This document shows positions 47,342 to 60,438 of a stretch of DNA of 64,000 bases, one piece after another. The notes below the pieces were generated by a model that made no database searches, was not told where the DNA came from, and was given only the letters and a program-made list of their open reading frames with translations. The position numbers and the translations under genes were made by a program. Source of the stretch: Planoprotostelium fungivorum (Eukaryota > Evosea > Variosea > Cavosteliida > Cavosteliaceae); NCBI GenBank assembly GCA_003024175.1, contig MDYQ01000131.1:1-64000 (forward strand). The letters are read 5' to 3'. Position 1 is the stretch's first letter; every line of letters starts with the position of its first letter.

Positions 47342-49738
47342 ATGAAAGACGGAGAGATTGACAAAGTTCAACCTCATATCGAAGAGATGGAATTGGGATG
47401 CGATGGCGATTGTTCAGACGACGAAGAGATACAAGAAGGTGATGGCTGCATAGAGGACAGTCTTCAGAGAAGTGCACTCGACTATTCGAAATGTCTGAAG
47501 AAGGCTGCCGATCGGTTCCGTCGAGAACAGGATTATTCAAAAGCACTGCTCAAGTATCAAGATGTGATGTTATCTCTCCAGTCTACCTGGTGAGTCCAGT
47601 TTCGATTCTAACACTCGTCGTGGTTAAATCGTGATGGGTTTGACCGTATAGACAGTGTGAGGATGATGGATCACAACGAAACAGTGACAGAGATGGGCAT
47701 CGAGTGCACTGTGGCCGCTTCCATCTGTGCATTCCACATGAACTCCCTACCCAAATCACTCAACTTCTCAGAACAGGTCGGTGGCCCTCCAAACCATTCT
47801 CATCTTCCTCTCACCACTTTATAATCACATCTTTCTTTCCATCGATATCATCCATTATCCATCCCACTCACATCATCAAAGGTCGTAGCCGTTTGTAAGA
47901 GAGAGCTATCGAGATTAGACCGAACGACAGACCAATCCGACCCCACCATCTTCCGACAGAAGATCCTGCATCACTTAGAGTCGGGTTTTCTCAACAAGAT
48001 CAAGTGTTTAGAAGGTCTATCTCAGAGATACCTCCTCGTTACCGCCGTAGAGGAATACAAGAGCTTCTTTCCCTCATCAGACAAGTTGTCCGACATCTTA
48101 GAGGAAGTAGAGACATCACCCGTTGCATCTGGTCAGAAGAGGAGAAAGACGGAGGGGGAATTTTCCAAGAAGAATCCTCTGAGCACGGGAGATTTTGGCG
48201 GGGTCCCAAAAGTGAAACCGTCGACCGAGTGGCTCAGGAGGTGAAATTCCACGGAAATTTCACGGAATATAATCTGAACTTTCTCAGTCGATGTCTGCAG
48301 GGAGGCCTCAGCCGTGACGACAGGATCAACTTTTCCAGTAATTTTCTCTTCGGTAACCAGGGGCAACCGAAGAAAATTGCAAATTATCCGAGGAGAGCTT
48401 ACTCTGGTCAGTATTCACCGAGAGGTGACCTCTTCGTGTCCACGTGTCAAGATTGGAGGGGTGAGTCAGAGACCCATCGATACGTACCCCACGTACATAC
48501 GAAATTCCACTGAGATTTCACATATTAACGTGCCAACAGTGAGGCTGTATTCGACACAAGGAGGGAAGCTGCAGGGCTGGAGGACGATCAAAGCGGTGTG
48601 CCGCAACTACACTCTGACAGACGCTTGTATTTCAGAGGACTCCACCTTCTTAGCTTATTCTTCCATCACACCCACAGTACACTTGTACAACATCCACTCT
48701 TCTCGTTCAGAGGACAGTGAAGACAGTGGTTCGAACCAAGAACTATTAAACTTTGCGGGTGAGAAGATCGAATCGAATTTATTCTTTTTAATTTAGGACG
48801 GAGGTTAACGGGTGCAGGTTCGACGGAACATCAGTTCGGACTGTGGTCACTCCGCTTCTCTTGCGACAAACGACACATCATCGCCGGAGGTATTTTATTT
48901 CATTTTATTCTCACTCAATTGGGACAGGTTCAGACGACGCACTGTATCTCTATGACGTAGAGAGGAAGGAGAGGTACAGGTACACGGCACACACGGATGA
49001 AGTCAACGCCGTTGCCTTCTCTCATTCTGACGAGACCAATGTCATCATCACCGGTGAGAGAATTCGATCTACAACGTTGTAGATTGACTGTCTCAGGCTC
49101 GGACGATTGCATGATTTACATTTGGGATACGCGGGCCATGGGTTGTAATTCGAAGAAGAAGCCGCAGGGCATGCTGGTTGGCCACACGGAGGGCATCACG
49201 AGCTTAGACTCTAAAGGCGATGGACGTTACATCGTCTCCAATTCGAAGGACCAGGTACGCGACACTTCACCTCATCACCATCACTCATGTTCTTTAGACG
49301 ATGAAGTTGTGGGACGTGCGTTGCAGTATGACCTACAGCAGTTACGTCTCTTGTCTGAAACCGAGGAGAGCTTACCAGTGGGACTATAGAGCTTCGAGCT
49401 ATCCGGGCAATCCTCGCACGGACGTCCATCCATCAGATCGCTCCATCATCACATGCATCGGCCACACCGTCTTGAGAACTCTCATCCGCTGTCGTTTCTC
49501 CCCCGAGAACACAGGCAGGCGCTATGTCTATACGGGATCACATGATGGCACCGTCCATGTCTACGATTTGGCGGGAAAAACGGTGGCCAGATTGGACACG
49601 GGGGAGGGACAAGTGGTTAGAGACGTTTCGTGGCATCCATCGAGGGTGAGATGAAAGAGGAAGGGAGGAGATCTGATCGAGATGCAGCCGACACTGATCG
49701 CGACGAGTTGGGATGGGTCACTGCACCAGTTCGATTGA
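47342..49738 (+). CDS. DCAF11: DCAF11/WDR23-type WD40 protein with extra N-terminal region
   Basis: The WD40 half (from about 48360) follows DCAF11 closely: RRAYSGQYSPRGDLFVSTCQ, GLWSLRFSCDKRHIIAG, GSDDALYLYDVERKERYRYT, AHTDEVNAVAFSHSDE, GMLVGHTEGITSLDSKGDGR with YIVSNSKDQTMKLWD, the GHTVLRTLIRCRFSPENTG segment, and GQVVRDVSWHPSR before SWDGSLHQFD. DCAF11 is a substrate receptor of the CUL4-DDB1 ubiquitin ligase (in animals it restrains the SKN-1/Nrf response). The N-terminal 280 residues are unlike animal DCAF11: an acidic start, then a TPR-like helical section (AADRFRREQDYSKALLKYQD, QKILHHLESGFLNKIKCLEG) and a basic patch (GQKRRKTEGEF). No stop separates the halves and the introns keep phase. 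Confidence 0.85.
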
Positions 49739-49870
49739 TGTAAATAGATGAAGTATAGACGATGGGAATGAGATCATCATGTGTGTCGGAAGAATAAAAT
49801 GAAATAGACTCTGATTTTATTTTGGATTCTACGAATTGAGGAGGTTCCGAACAGACGACAACACATCAAC

Positions 49871-52800
49871 ATGCCGAGGGGCAAGAGAAGGTTGGAAGAG
49901 TCTTCGGATGGAGAGGATGATGCATATTATGGAGGCCTGAGCACTGCACAATTGAAACAGTTGTGCACGGAGAGAAATGTGAACATCAAGGTGAATTTAT
50001 AAATCTTCCTGCCTACAAGTTCAATAGGGAAGACCGAACAAAGATCGTCTCATCCGACTTCTTGTGGAACACGATCAAGAAAAAGGCAGAGAGGAAGAAG
50101 CAGCCGCTATCCTACGACCTACAGAAGAAGAATTGGTGTCTCTAGAACATAGATGCGATGGATGCTGACGAAAGAGCAGGATAATCAACAGTCACCATTC
50201 GACATTGTCAAGATATTCGGTTGGGGCTGCACCAGTAAAAATATCATAGATGCTGAGTGTAGAAACGGAGAGAGGAAGTCCTATACGTGGAATGCAGCCA
50301 GACGGGCCATGGATGTCGTCCATGCATATGCAGTCGAACACATCCGTCAGACGAGAGAGAGATGGAAGACGATCGTCAAAGACGAGTGAGATGGAGATCA
50401 TCACACGATGTGACATTGATATCAGGAATCCACAACCGACCCACCTTCACCCCTGCTGTGACTCATGCGCTGCCATCGCAGTTCAGCATACCATACGAAA
50501 CAAAGACTTGGAACAAATCAAAAAGTATTACGAGTTGTTTCCCAACCTGTCTCAGGTACATCCACCTCTTCATCATGCATCATCATGCACATCGCATCTG
50601 AGTGTCTGACAGAATCCTCTTCTGAAAGTCCACGCGGCGAGATCGTGTGACATTGCCATATTTGAATTTGTGAGGGAGAAGACAGTGTCCGATCCATCCT
50701 CAAGTGACTGCGTAGTCCCCTTGACAACCGAATTCCGCGATCACATCTACAACGGGTGAAAACCATCACTTCTCCACATCGCACACGTTACGTCACGTCA
50801 CGTTCCATCCGTTTCCATTACGACCACTTACTCTTCCAGTGAATTCAGTGATGGTGAATACTGGCACCTGTGCAAGTGGGAAGCTATGGGAGACGTAGAA
50901 AAGTGTCGCAGATTGATCGAGAGGATGACAGACCTCGATGTATCGTACAAAGACCAGACTCTCATCAAGTTGTGCCTGTCGGCCAAGAGCAGAGAAGAGA
51001 TCTATGCCAACCCAAAGATGGTGAACGCTCAGATCAAATGGAATTACAGGTGAAAGGGGGATGGAAGTGATGGATGACGTCAGCAGGAAGGTAATGGATC
51101 CGTTCAGAGCTGCGGGCATGAATTCCAATCCGGGCATCGTGGAGACTCTGATCAATAGACAAACGTGAGAGAATGATTCACGTCATCATCGTGATGATGG
51201 CGATCACGATGGTGATCGTCATCACATTGCTGGATGTCTGATGTCGACAGAGTCACTCCTCTATTTCACTTGGGTGCAGCCGTTTCACGTTACAGTGAAA
51301 GAGAGACAGAAGAGACGGTACCGGTGCCAAGAAATCCATACAACAGATTTAACGATGTCACGAGAGAGGCTCATCTTCAGGTGTTAGAGTCGTTGGCACC
51401 AGAGGAGGCCCGTCGTTGCAGGAGGTGATGATCATGAGATCGTGTGAGATGATGATCGGATGGTGACGGATGATGACAGGCATCTAAAGTTGACGACCGA
51501 GAAGGGTGTGGTGAGGCGATCCATTGAGAGCGGAAAATCTCTCTTTCATCCAATCATCATCTGCGAAGGTGATGATCATCATGAGATCGCATCATCTCAT
51601 CATCGTGATGACGTGTTCCACAGATGGAGACCTCATCGTCCCCAACGGTGCAAGTCGAACTCTATTGTGGGCACTCTCTTCCAATTCCATCCAGTACAAT
51701 CAACTGAAGGAAATGTTGCTCCTCACCATCCAATACGATCTCGTCGACAACTTTCTCTTAGTCATCAGATGTGTCGGAGAATTCACGGCTGGACTGCTGG
51801 ACGATCTACTATCAGTGGCCATTCGATTCCGATCCCAACAGGTGATGACGTCACGATACGTCGCACTGACACAGTCAAGTGCTTCGAGGCCATCTTGTGT
51901 ACTCTCCCCGCTTTCGGTCAAGTCCAATCGTTCAAGTTGACAAAGTCTTTCAATCTTGCTTGGCAAGAGGAGAGTGATGTCATGAGAAGGATGATGGTGG
52001 CGTGTGATCTGGTCGACCCTACGGACATCTCGACTGCCGCCTGTCAAGCCATCGATATGAGAGGAGTGAAGGGATTGGTGGAACAGTCGAAAGATAGAGA
52101 GAGTGTAGTGAAACAGGTGAGATATTGTATCGTGATACCATAACTTGATGATGATCATGATGATCGTGATGATCATCATGATCATGATGATGACGATGAT
52201 CAGTTGGCAAGATCAGGAAATCAAGAAGGACTTCAGTACGTCTTCGATCAGATGGACGCAGAAGAGAAGACGAGAACGACGAGAGAACTATACACAGTGA
52301 TGGTCACCAGCGAGTGAGCCTTCACACGTGATTTCGTCCATTGATTAACATACAACCACAGACAGAATGCACATCCGGGAGTCATAGAGTGAATCCACCT
52401 TAACATCCCTCTTCTGACATCCAACAGTTTCCTCTTCCGCAATGGAGCTGTGGCTCCAGATCTATCTCAGATCTCTCCGAATCTGCGGAATCTATCAGAA
52501 GCCATGCTACTCAAATTATTCGAGTACAACATACTGAACAAAGACGAGGACATCACGAAGAACGCCATACGATATGAATCGGAGCCCATCGTATTGGAGA
52601 TGTTATTCCGCGAGGCCGTGGAGAAGGGAAGGAAAGAAGAAGCACAGAGAGCCTTGTCTCTATTGACCAATCCACATTTCATCTGGTCGAAAGTGAAGGG
52701 ATTGAATATCACACCCGATATCATAGAGAGTGAGTTACGTTCTAATGGGTATAATGTATATCATTCAAGAGTAATGTAAAAGTGTGAAGAGAAGAATGGA

Positions 52801-55800
52801 AGACGATTCTTTTGCGAGTTCTGAATGTTACGTAGAGATACCTGCACACTTGTGGACGCCAGACATGATCGATTCGTGAGAATTTTCGTGGATCCTTCCG
52901 ATGATATCGCATACGATATCTCACCGGACTGACGCGGCACAGGTGTCCCGATCTGTCTGGACCTCACGGCACGACATTGATGTCGAAATTCATCGACGCT
53001 TTCAATCAAGAGCTGCTCGTCAAAATGATCCACAGAGCAGACGTCAACGTTCACGATGGAAAACTGTTCAAGTCCATCGTTCTCCACTTTCCACTCTCAC
53101 GCATCGAATCTTGGATCAGCATGAGAGGAGGTGAATCATCTCATCGTGTGATGGATCGTTCGCATCGTGTAATGGATCGTTCGCATCGTGTGATGGATCG
53201 TTCACATCGTTGATGTCGATGCAGCCGTCACTGGTGCTGAGACACAATTCGACGTGAAGGGAGCGATCAGAGAGGGTCTGTTTCACGAGATGATCAAGAG
53301 CAATGGAATACAATTCAAGTACCTCCTCTCTTATGTCGACAACATGGATCTATTGGATGAACACCGACACACACCTCTGTATTACGCGATCCAGCAGGTG
53401 AGAGGAGAGGTGAATCGAAAGTCATTGAAATTTCACAGAGAAAGTCACTGGTGGCTACCATATTGATGGACCACGGTGCAACTTTGGGCCTCGTGTGTAA
53501 GTATCACATCGTGCAAAATACCATCTTCACATCTACTGTCTCCATCATGATGATGTCATCGTTTGTCATTGTGATGTCACCTGATCTATATATAGATCAA
53601 CCCATGAGATTGAGCATGCAGGCCGTACCGGATGAATTCAATTACGAATTATTGTCTCTACCCCAATTGGACCTAGAGAGTGAGTCTACAACGTTGTAGA
53701 CGGACGGCCTTCCGACACATTTCACAGCTGCACTGACGGACATGTTGGACAGGGGTGTTGCCTACACCGATCTCATCTGTCTAGCCCTTCAGAAATTGAA
53801 AATTCAAGGAAAAATCGATCTCTTCTTCATCGATCGTATTTCGATCCTTCTCAGAAACTTCTCGGAAGATTCCAACAAGCAGAAGATCCTCGAAGGACTC
53901 ATTCACCCCGACGTGGACGTCTCAAAATATTGGGACAGACTGTTCGACGAAAAGAACGATATCATGGAGCTTCAACTCATGATATCTCGAACGATCGATC
54001 AGATGAAGAAGCACAACACCCCACCCGCACGGGGCTTCTTACGGTGGCTCAATCATTTGGGCCGGACCGATCAACTGATTCACCTGCCCGCGATCGCAGA
54101 TCTCAGAGATGAAGAAGGAAGGAACATCTACCATTGGTCAAGCTCGAATACCATTTCAACTCTGTTGCAGGTACACACGTTTTCATTCTTTCTCGTTTTT
54201 TTCTTCCTCTTTGATTCTGACTTACGTGCAGATGAAAGTTCCAGGCTACGACCTCGCCGATAACAATGGAACGACACCTCTTCTCATCAAGCTCCAGGTG
54301 AAGGATATGCGGTGATGATGGACTGACACATGGAATAGAATCTATCGACGTTCGATCAGTTGGAATCTGCCAAATTGTTGGTCGAGGCGGGAGCGGAAAT
54401 AGGAAAGGCGGAAGATTCGTTGAAAGATACGAGTGTCATCATGGGCAATCTATTCTTAGAATGGGCCGATAGGTTCCATCTGCAATCCGGTGAACTATGA
54501 TCAATTCATATCATTAAAATGTTATTTTATTTTATTTACACATCGAGCAGAAACGTACAAAGCCATGTCGAGCCGCGTCCGAGATCACTGGAAACAGCGA
54601 TCGCAGACTGCGAAAGAAGACAGAGAAGCGAAGAAGGAAATCATGATCAGACGCCTCGAAGAAAACGACAAGAGGTTTCGCGAAGAGAAGATCCGTCTAC
54701 AACGATCAGGTGTCTACCCCCTTCGAATCAACGTCGACGGCTGAAGATCTATTTTTAGGCTCACGTGGTATGCTGAGAGACCTGAAAGGCCTGTCGACAA
54801 AGTGGAGCATTCCAGTGCACAAGTTTCCCTCTTTCTACCAGAAGGAGCAGTTGAGAGTGTACGTGGAAGATGGATACCCTTACGATGCTACCCTGGCAAC
54901 GGAAGACGCTTGGACTGATTTCTTTCACGTTCAACTCGTAAAGGGTGAGTGCTGTCGACGTGGAAGAGAATGTCGACACCATCGCAGTGAAGAAGCAGAC
55001 GATGTACATCGTCGACCAGAATACGTACAATACGCTGGAGGCGGCCAAGACCGAATTTCTCAGAGTTTTCTTGGAAAAGACTGGGAACGAGTGGAAGGTG
55101 ATGAAATTTCGTCGAAATTTCCATCTGAAGTACGTATGACAGGATCGCGGTCATTGCACTCCACAAGAGGGCAAATGTGTCATGGTACCCAAGATCTACG
55201 ACATGAAATTATCAAAGAAGAGCGTCACCATAGACAGACAGAAGAGCACCCTCGACCCCATCCTCTTTCAACTCTTCCACACCCTGTCTGATCTGACTGC
55301 CGTCCGGTGAATGTCAAATGGTGACGTGAACATTGACGTGAATCAGAGAAGCAATGAGAAACGCTGGGATCGCCTGGGATACTCTGCCCACGGGTGAGGT
55401 GGAGATTTCATAGAAAAATCACGGAGAGTTCCAGGAAAATTGGATCACTCGACCATCGATGAGGGTTTCATCCTATTGGGAAGGATAGAGAAGCTCATTC
55501 ACGAGATATCTCTCAAACAGAGAGAAAACGCGGAATCATCGGAGGTGATCATGTGATGTGATGACACTCTTCTCACATGCTGACAGATCGAGAAATTGAG
55601 GGAATCGATAAGAGAGAACGAGAATCAATACTACATGCTGGTGAGCTCTTCCGTTTATCCGTTCTTCCGTTTATGGCTCATCTTTGCTTCAGATTCCACC
55701 GAAAAATCGCGGGAGTAGAGTGAGCCTGAACGTGCTGAACGAGGTGAAGCGAAAATTCAAAGAAATTCAATCCATGAGAGATCTCGGAGCCGCAGTGGAT

Positions 55801-57100
55801 CTGATCACGTGTCCCCCTGGCCTCACTGAAGGTATCTACATCGTTGTAGATGGATGAAAATCGACGTGAAATAGGTGTACCGAGGATGGATGCCATCGCA
55901 AGGGCGATCAACGCGGGGATCAAAATATTGAGCCCGTCGACGGATACGTACAAGCGGATCTGCACTTGGGTGTCTCGCACGGATGATGTAACTTCTTCAT
56001 CTCTTCTCATCTCTTCATCTCATCGTCTCTTCATCTCTTCATCTGATTGTCTGATGATCATCATCATCTCATCTGGTCGTCTATTTCCAACGCTCATGTT
56101 CATCAGGCCAAACGTATCATACGTATCTACCAGGTCTCCAGGTATCAAGATTCATCTCGATTCGAGAGGAGTCGATCCAATCGGGACAGAAATGTTGGGA
56201 AGAACAGAACGAACAACGTGATGCTGCTCCACGGAACGAAGACTCCCAGTGTCCTGGGTGGGCCCATGGAAGCCCCGACGTACCGTACTTACGTATACAG
56301 CCATATTACGTCACGGATTACGCAAGGCACCACCGGCGGCCTCGGCGACGCTGCAGATTTTTGTGAGAGATTTCGTGGAAATGTGGCTGAATGGAGCAGG
56401 GGAAAGGAATCTATTTTGCCGATGCGTTTGCGAAATCGGATTGTTACGTCAGTAAGGATGCCGCAAACAAGTTCATGTTCGTCTGTGAAGTGAGTGCACC
56501 TTCAGCCCCTGCATAACTGATGTCATCCATCCATCATAACGATGATAACGATGATGATTTGATAATATTAATATTAAACAAATCATCGATGGCCATCATC
56601 GTTATCATCATCAACATCATATCATCGACTTCGTCATCATCATCGTTATCATCATCATCGTTATCATCATCATCGTTATCATCATCATCGTTATCATCAT
56701 CATCGTTATCATCATCATCGTTATCATCATCATCGTTATCATCATCATCGTTATCATCATCGTATTATCAGCATCAGCCACCGATGATCATCTGATGGCA
56801 ACAGGTGAGCGTGGGCAAGACACACGACAGGATCGTCTCGAGAAGGTACGAAGAGCCTCCAGAGGACACCGACTGCGTCCGTGGTGTGGGAATCAGCCGT
56901 CCAAATCCATTGGGAGCATACGTCGGCCGAAACGGTGTCGCATGGCCAATCGGAGACATCGAACAACATCCCAAGGGTGAGATGATGATGGTGATGTAGA
57001 AGAGATGAGCTGAAGGAGTGCAGTCAAGTTGCTATACAACGAGTACATCGTCTATGACGCGTCGAGCGTGAAGATGAGATACCTCATACAGTATCAGTGA
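49871..57100 (+). CDS. SAP-ankyrin-WGR-PARP poly(ADP-ribose) polymerase
   Basis: The start MPRGKRRLEESSDGEDDAYY leads into a SAP motif (LSTAQLKQLCTERNVNIKG, RLIRLLVEHDQEK) across a 38-nt intron. A long middle part (50190-54480) has divergent ankyrin-type repeats (HTPLYYAIQQ, ATILMDHGATLGLV, NNGTTPLLIKLQ, AKLLVEAGAEIG). A WGR-like part follows (TDFFHVQLV and LEAAKTEFLRVFLEKTGNEW) without a recognisable Trp-Gly-Arg, then the PARP helical domain (NENQYYMLIPPKNRG), then the catalytic domain: VMLLHGTKT (His), AILRHGLRKAPPAAS, FGKGIYFADAFAKSDCYVS (Tyr) and LLYNEYIVYDASSV (Glu). The His-Tyr-Glu triad is that of chain-forming PARPs. The join near 52735-52797 needs a weak donor, so two adjacent genes remain possible. 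Confidence 0.8.
53140..53212 (+). repeat. 21-bp tandem repeat in PARP gene intron
   Basis: GTGATGGATCGTTCGCATC is repeated three times (with GTAATGG and TTCACATC variants) in the intron following the exon that ends SWISMRG. Confidence 0.8.
56635..56768 (+). repeat. 12-bp tandem repeat in PARP gene intron
   Basis: About eleven near-perfect copies of ATCATCATCGTT lie in the roughly 315-base intron between the Tyr-motif exon and the exon starting VSVGKTHDRIV. The array can be read as a Ser-rich protein in one frame, which is an artefact. Confidence 0.9.
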
Positions 57101-57215
57101 CGGCTGATGCGAAATAAAGTAGATTAAAATCGGATTTTGTAACTTGATCTTTCGGCTGACACCAGATCCATCGACACATCATCATACGAACACATACACT
57201 GTTGTGAGACGGAGA

Positions 57216-58828
57216 ATGTTTCACAAGATAGACGAATCGATTGAACCTCTTCCGGTTCGAGATGATTCCGAACAGACTGTGTGGATATACCACGAGACAC
57301 AAGGTACGTCACCTCTTATCATTCTTATATTTGGATCTCACGTCACTCTGCAAGCCTCATTACGATCTGATCTTTCTTGACATTCATCGATGTCTGTAAT
57401 CATCTTCTGATTCGTGAAATCAGTGCAGAGATTATGCGCCGTTCATTGCCTGAACACCCTATTGCAGGAACCTGCGTTTAACGAAGTCGATCTGAAGACG
57501 TTGTCTGATCAGATCGAAGAACAAGAGAGAATCCTCCTGGGTAAAAATTACAACCAGGTTACATTCCATCCATCGTCCAATGATCCCATCTCATCCCTTC
57601 CAATCTGATCTTGTCGTTCAGAAGGACTTCGGTAATGCAGAGAGCGATGGACAGTTTAACATCGAAGGTGACGACGATTAGACATCTCATCTGATTCATC
57701 TTCAGTCTTGCGTCTCGCATTACAGAAGAAGGGTCTGAACTGTGTCCACATCGGTCCGAACAACATGCAACAGGTGATCGACGATCTTCAGCGATACGAA
57801 GGTACAGTACGATGACGTCGAAATTTCAGCGGAATATCGACTCGAATAGGTTTCGTGTTCAATCGTGGAGAGCACTGGTACACGGTGAGAAAAATCGACG
57901 AAAAGTATTGGTACAACTTCAACTCGATGTCTACCCTTCCGTTTTTGTTGTCCCAAATGTATCTGAGGTGAGAAATTTCAGTGAAAATGGAACATCGAAA
58001 GACATGAAAAAGGTCTTCACAGACATCATCGATCCATGATCATGATCATGATCACCGTGAACGATGATGACAAAAGTGATAGATGTGAGATCGAGGAACT
58101 GTTGGAACAAGGACACGCCGTGTTTTATGTGGAGGGAAAATTCCCAGAACCTTCCATGAACAATCATTCTGTCGACGGAAAGTGGCTGAGATTTCGACCT
58201 CTGCTTGACCCCGTGACCTCTCTATTTTATTCTATGTTATTCTATTTCGTTCTTCTCATGGTGAACAGCCTCCACTGCGACCTGATATGTCGGATAATTT
58301 TCTCTTGAAGGTGAAGCTAAAGATAGAACCGTAAGTATAAAGCCGCTCAGGTCGCCATGCTGGAATCGTTGGAGGAGAAAGAGAAGCTAAAAATAGAATA
58401 CAATGCGTTAGCGAACGAAGCGAGGGGGGCTATGATGGAAGGTGAATTTATTCTCCATCTACAACGCTCAATCTCACCAGGCTTCTCACTTCCCGCCACC
58501 GAACTGTTGAGCGCCGTACAACAGAGGACAGATGGTCTATCTACAACGAACCAAACCCCTCCCCTCCTCTCCTCCCCCCTCGTGACGTCACGCAATCTCG
58601 ACCCCGATTTCCTCGGGAAAACGGTGGATATCCTCGATTTTATTTTGTTTTATTCTCTTCGATTGATCGGCGTATCAGGTGTTTCGGTCGTTAGAGAAGG
58701 TTCTATCTGCTATGGAGAAGATGGAAGCGAGGATCTCTCATTTGGAGGACAATGTAAAGAGGGCCGCTGAGCATCATCAGAGGACCACTGGAAGAGTTGA
58801 AGGCTCTTTGGATGTTGATTCGAAATGA
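57216..58828 (+). CDS. ATXN3: Ataxin-3-like Josephin deubiquitinase, with coiled-coil 3' exons
   Basis: After the exon MFHKIDESIEPLPV, the Josephin domain reads VQRLCAVHCLNTLLQEPAFN with the catalytic Cys in LCAVHC, VDLKTLSDQIEEQERILLG, DGQFNIEVLRLALQKKGLNC, EHWYTVRKIDEKYWYNFNS with the catalytic His (EHWYT) and Asn (FNS), and EQGHAVFYVEGKFPE. The enzyme cleaves ubiquitin chains. The 3' exons (58310-58828) are helical: MLESLEEKEKLKIEYNALAN and SLEKVLSAMEKMEARISHLE, ending GSLDVDSK. No ubiquitin-interacting motif or polyGln is clear. The joins at 58205-58310 and 58500-58680 are uncertain, so the coiled-coil part might be a separate small gene. Confidence 0.8.
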
Positions 58829-59000
58829 AAACTTGTACAAATCTATGTCTTGTCGGCGTTTGGAGTGCACAACAATGAGAACTGTCGAGGACAACATCGT
58901 CATGAGTGATGGTGCTGTCTTCATTGTTGTGGGATGGATGAGAGCACACAAATCATGTTTTATTCTAAGCAAGTCTTTGCAGTCGCCATAACCGAATCTT

Positions 59001-59878
59001 CTATCCTCTCGTGATGAGCTCGACTTCCCTTTGGTCTCCTTTCACGCTACCCCCGTAAATCTTCAGAATGTTCTCTCTCAAGTGATGGGTCGCCGCAAGA
59101 TGTAGAACGATGACGATCCAGTATGAGAAACAGGTGATCATGATGCCAGCGAAGAACAAGCATGCTTTCAGAAACCTCTTTTGATATAGGCTTCTGGACG
59201 CCAGATAATTTGTCTGGTTGAACAGGTATGTAATTCGATAGTGTCTTGAAAGAGTGAGCTAAGAGCAAGTGGCAAGCTCACTGGTTGACATCACTCCATT
59301 CAGCCGTGGAGGTTGAGATGGGGACCATGCACTGGTATGTTCCGTTCACTAATGACCCCAGCCTCCAGATCCTGTCGAATTGTGAGACGATAAATGCACT
59401 ACGATTGATCAAGTTACTCAGAATATCTCCTCCAAGACCAGTCACCTTTGAGTTCCACTCCCACGCTCGCAGGCACACTGTTCGATATGATCTCACCACC
59501 AATCGATACAGTTACATTCCACGCAATCCCTCCCGCTATTACAGCCGGCGGTCCTTATACGTATCAGAGAATCAATGTGTAAGAAATAACCCTCTATAGT
59601 GCATAGCGATCGACCGAATGCAGTTGGGGCGAAAGCTGCAATGCCTGTGGTTATCCAGCCTATCCCCGCACCAAGCATCCCAATGACTGCACACATCATC
59701 GGTGTGTATATGTTGACCATTGCGGGTGATGCCCAAAAGTTGTGATGTTGAATTTTCTCTCACTTACACCCAAAACAATAAATAAATATTCCTCAAATAC
59801 CCAGACAGAAGAGATCATCAGTTCATGGTCTTCAACATGCGAAAACATTGAGATATCGACAGAGAGACGTCTATTCAT
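59001..59878 (-). CDS. Multi-pass membrane protein, unknown
   Basis: From MNRRLSVDISMFSHVEDHEL, hydrophobic segments include VWVFEEYLFIVLG, MMCAVIGMLGAGIGWITTGI with AAFAPTAFG, and near the C-terminus FLKACLFFAGIMITCFSYWI followed by VIVLHLAATHH. Between them is a likely extracellular part with Asn-linked sites (NVTVSIGGEI, NGTYQC) and ends in basic loops (SRSLYQKRFL). Three or four helices are expected. I do not recognise the family. The exon join around 59400-59520 is not resolved. Confidence 0.5.
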
Positions 59879-59890
59879 GCGATGACGCAA

Positions 59891-60438
59891 TCAGTTTTTG
59901 GCAGCATGCGCGGGCTTCTTTCCATAGTCGATGTTGTCTTGCTTAGCCTTATCTACCGGTTGAAAGGTAGATTTATCGTTCTTATCTCCCTCCACAGACG
60001 TCACAGACTGCAATGTATCAACCTCCATCCCAATGTAACGTGAGCACCTGCTTCTGGGGATAAGCTCCTTCTTGTTCACCCGCCTTAGGCATAGTTCCGG
60101 TGCTCTCATCTAATCCAACAGAAGATGTGTTCTGCTGGAGGTCCAATCTATTGTTGGCAGTCTTGTTTCCCTCACCCGCTGCAGGGTGTCAACATAGCAT
60201 GAGACGTAAGAGGTGACCCACAGGGGAAACCTGAAGAGGGTGCATTGCCAGTGAGGACGTCACTCGCTCCAACTCCAGCACCCGTCTTGACACCTGAGTT
60301 TCTTATCTCATTGGTGGTGATGTTTCTGCGGGGTTTGATGGATGTGACGCCACGGTTCAGAGTGGGGCGAATGAATGCTAGACTGTTGATGTTTGAGTGA
60401 TAAAGAAGGTGAGAGATGAGTCACCGTGAGAGGGACAT
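59891..60438 (-). CDS. Small hydrophilic protein, possibly mitochondrial
   Basis: The start MSLSRSLAFIRPTLNRGVTS (with an intron after the fifth codon) is basic and free of acids, like a mitochondrial presequence. The rest is hydrophilic and low in hydrophobics (GASDVLTGNAPSSAGEGNKT, DLQQNTSSVGLDESTGTM), ending DYGKKPAHAAKN. There is no known domain; it may be intrinsically disordered. The join near 60010-60090 is uncertain. Confidence 0.5.

Noticed and set aside
56520-56795. Ser-rich open frame
   Set aside because: It is a translation of the 12-bp tandem repeat inside a PARP intron.
49871-58828. A toxin or defence-island reading of the ADP-ribose genes
   Set aside because: The PARP, ataxin-3 and DCAF11 genes are ordinary eukaryotic types with many introns and no mobile-island boundaries.
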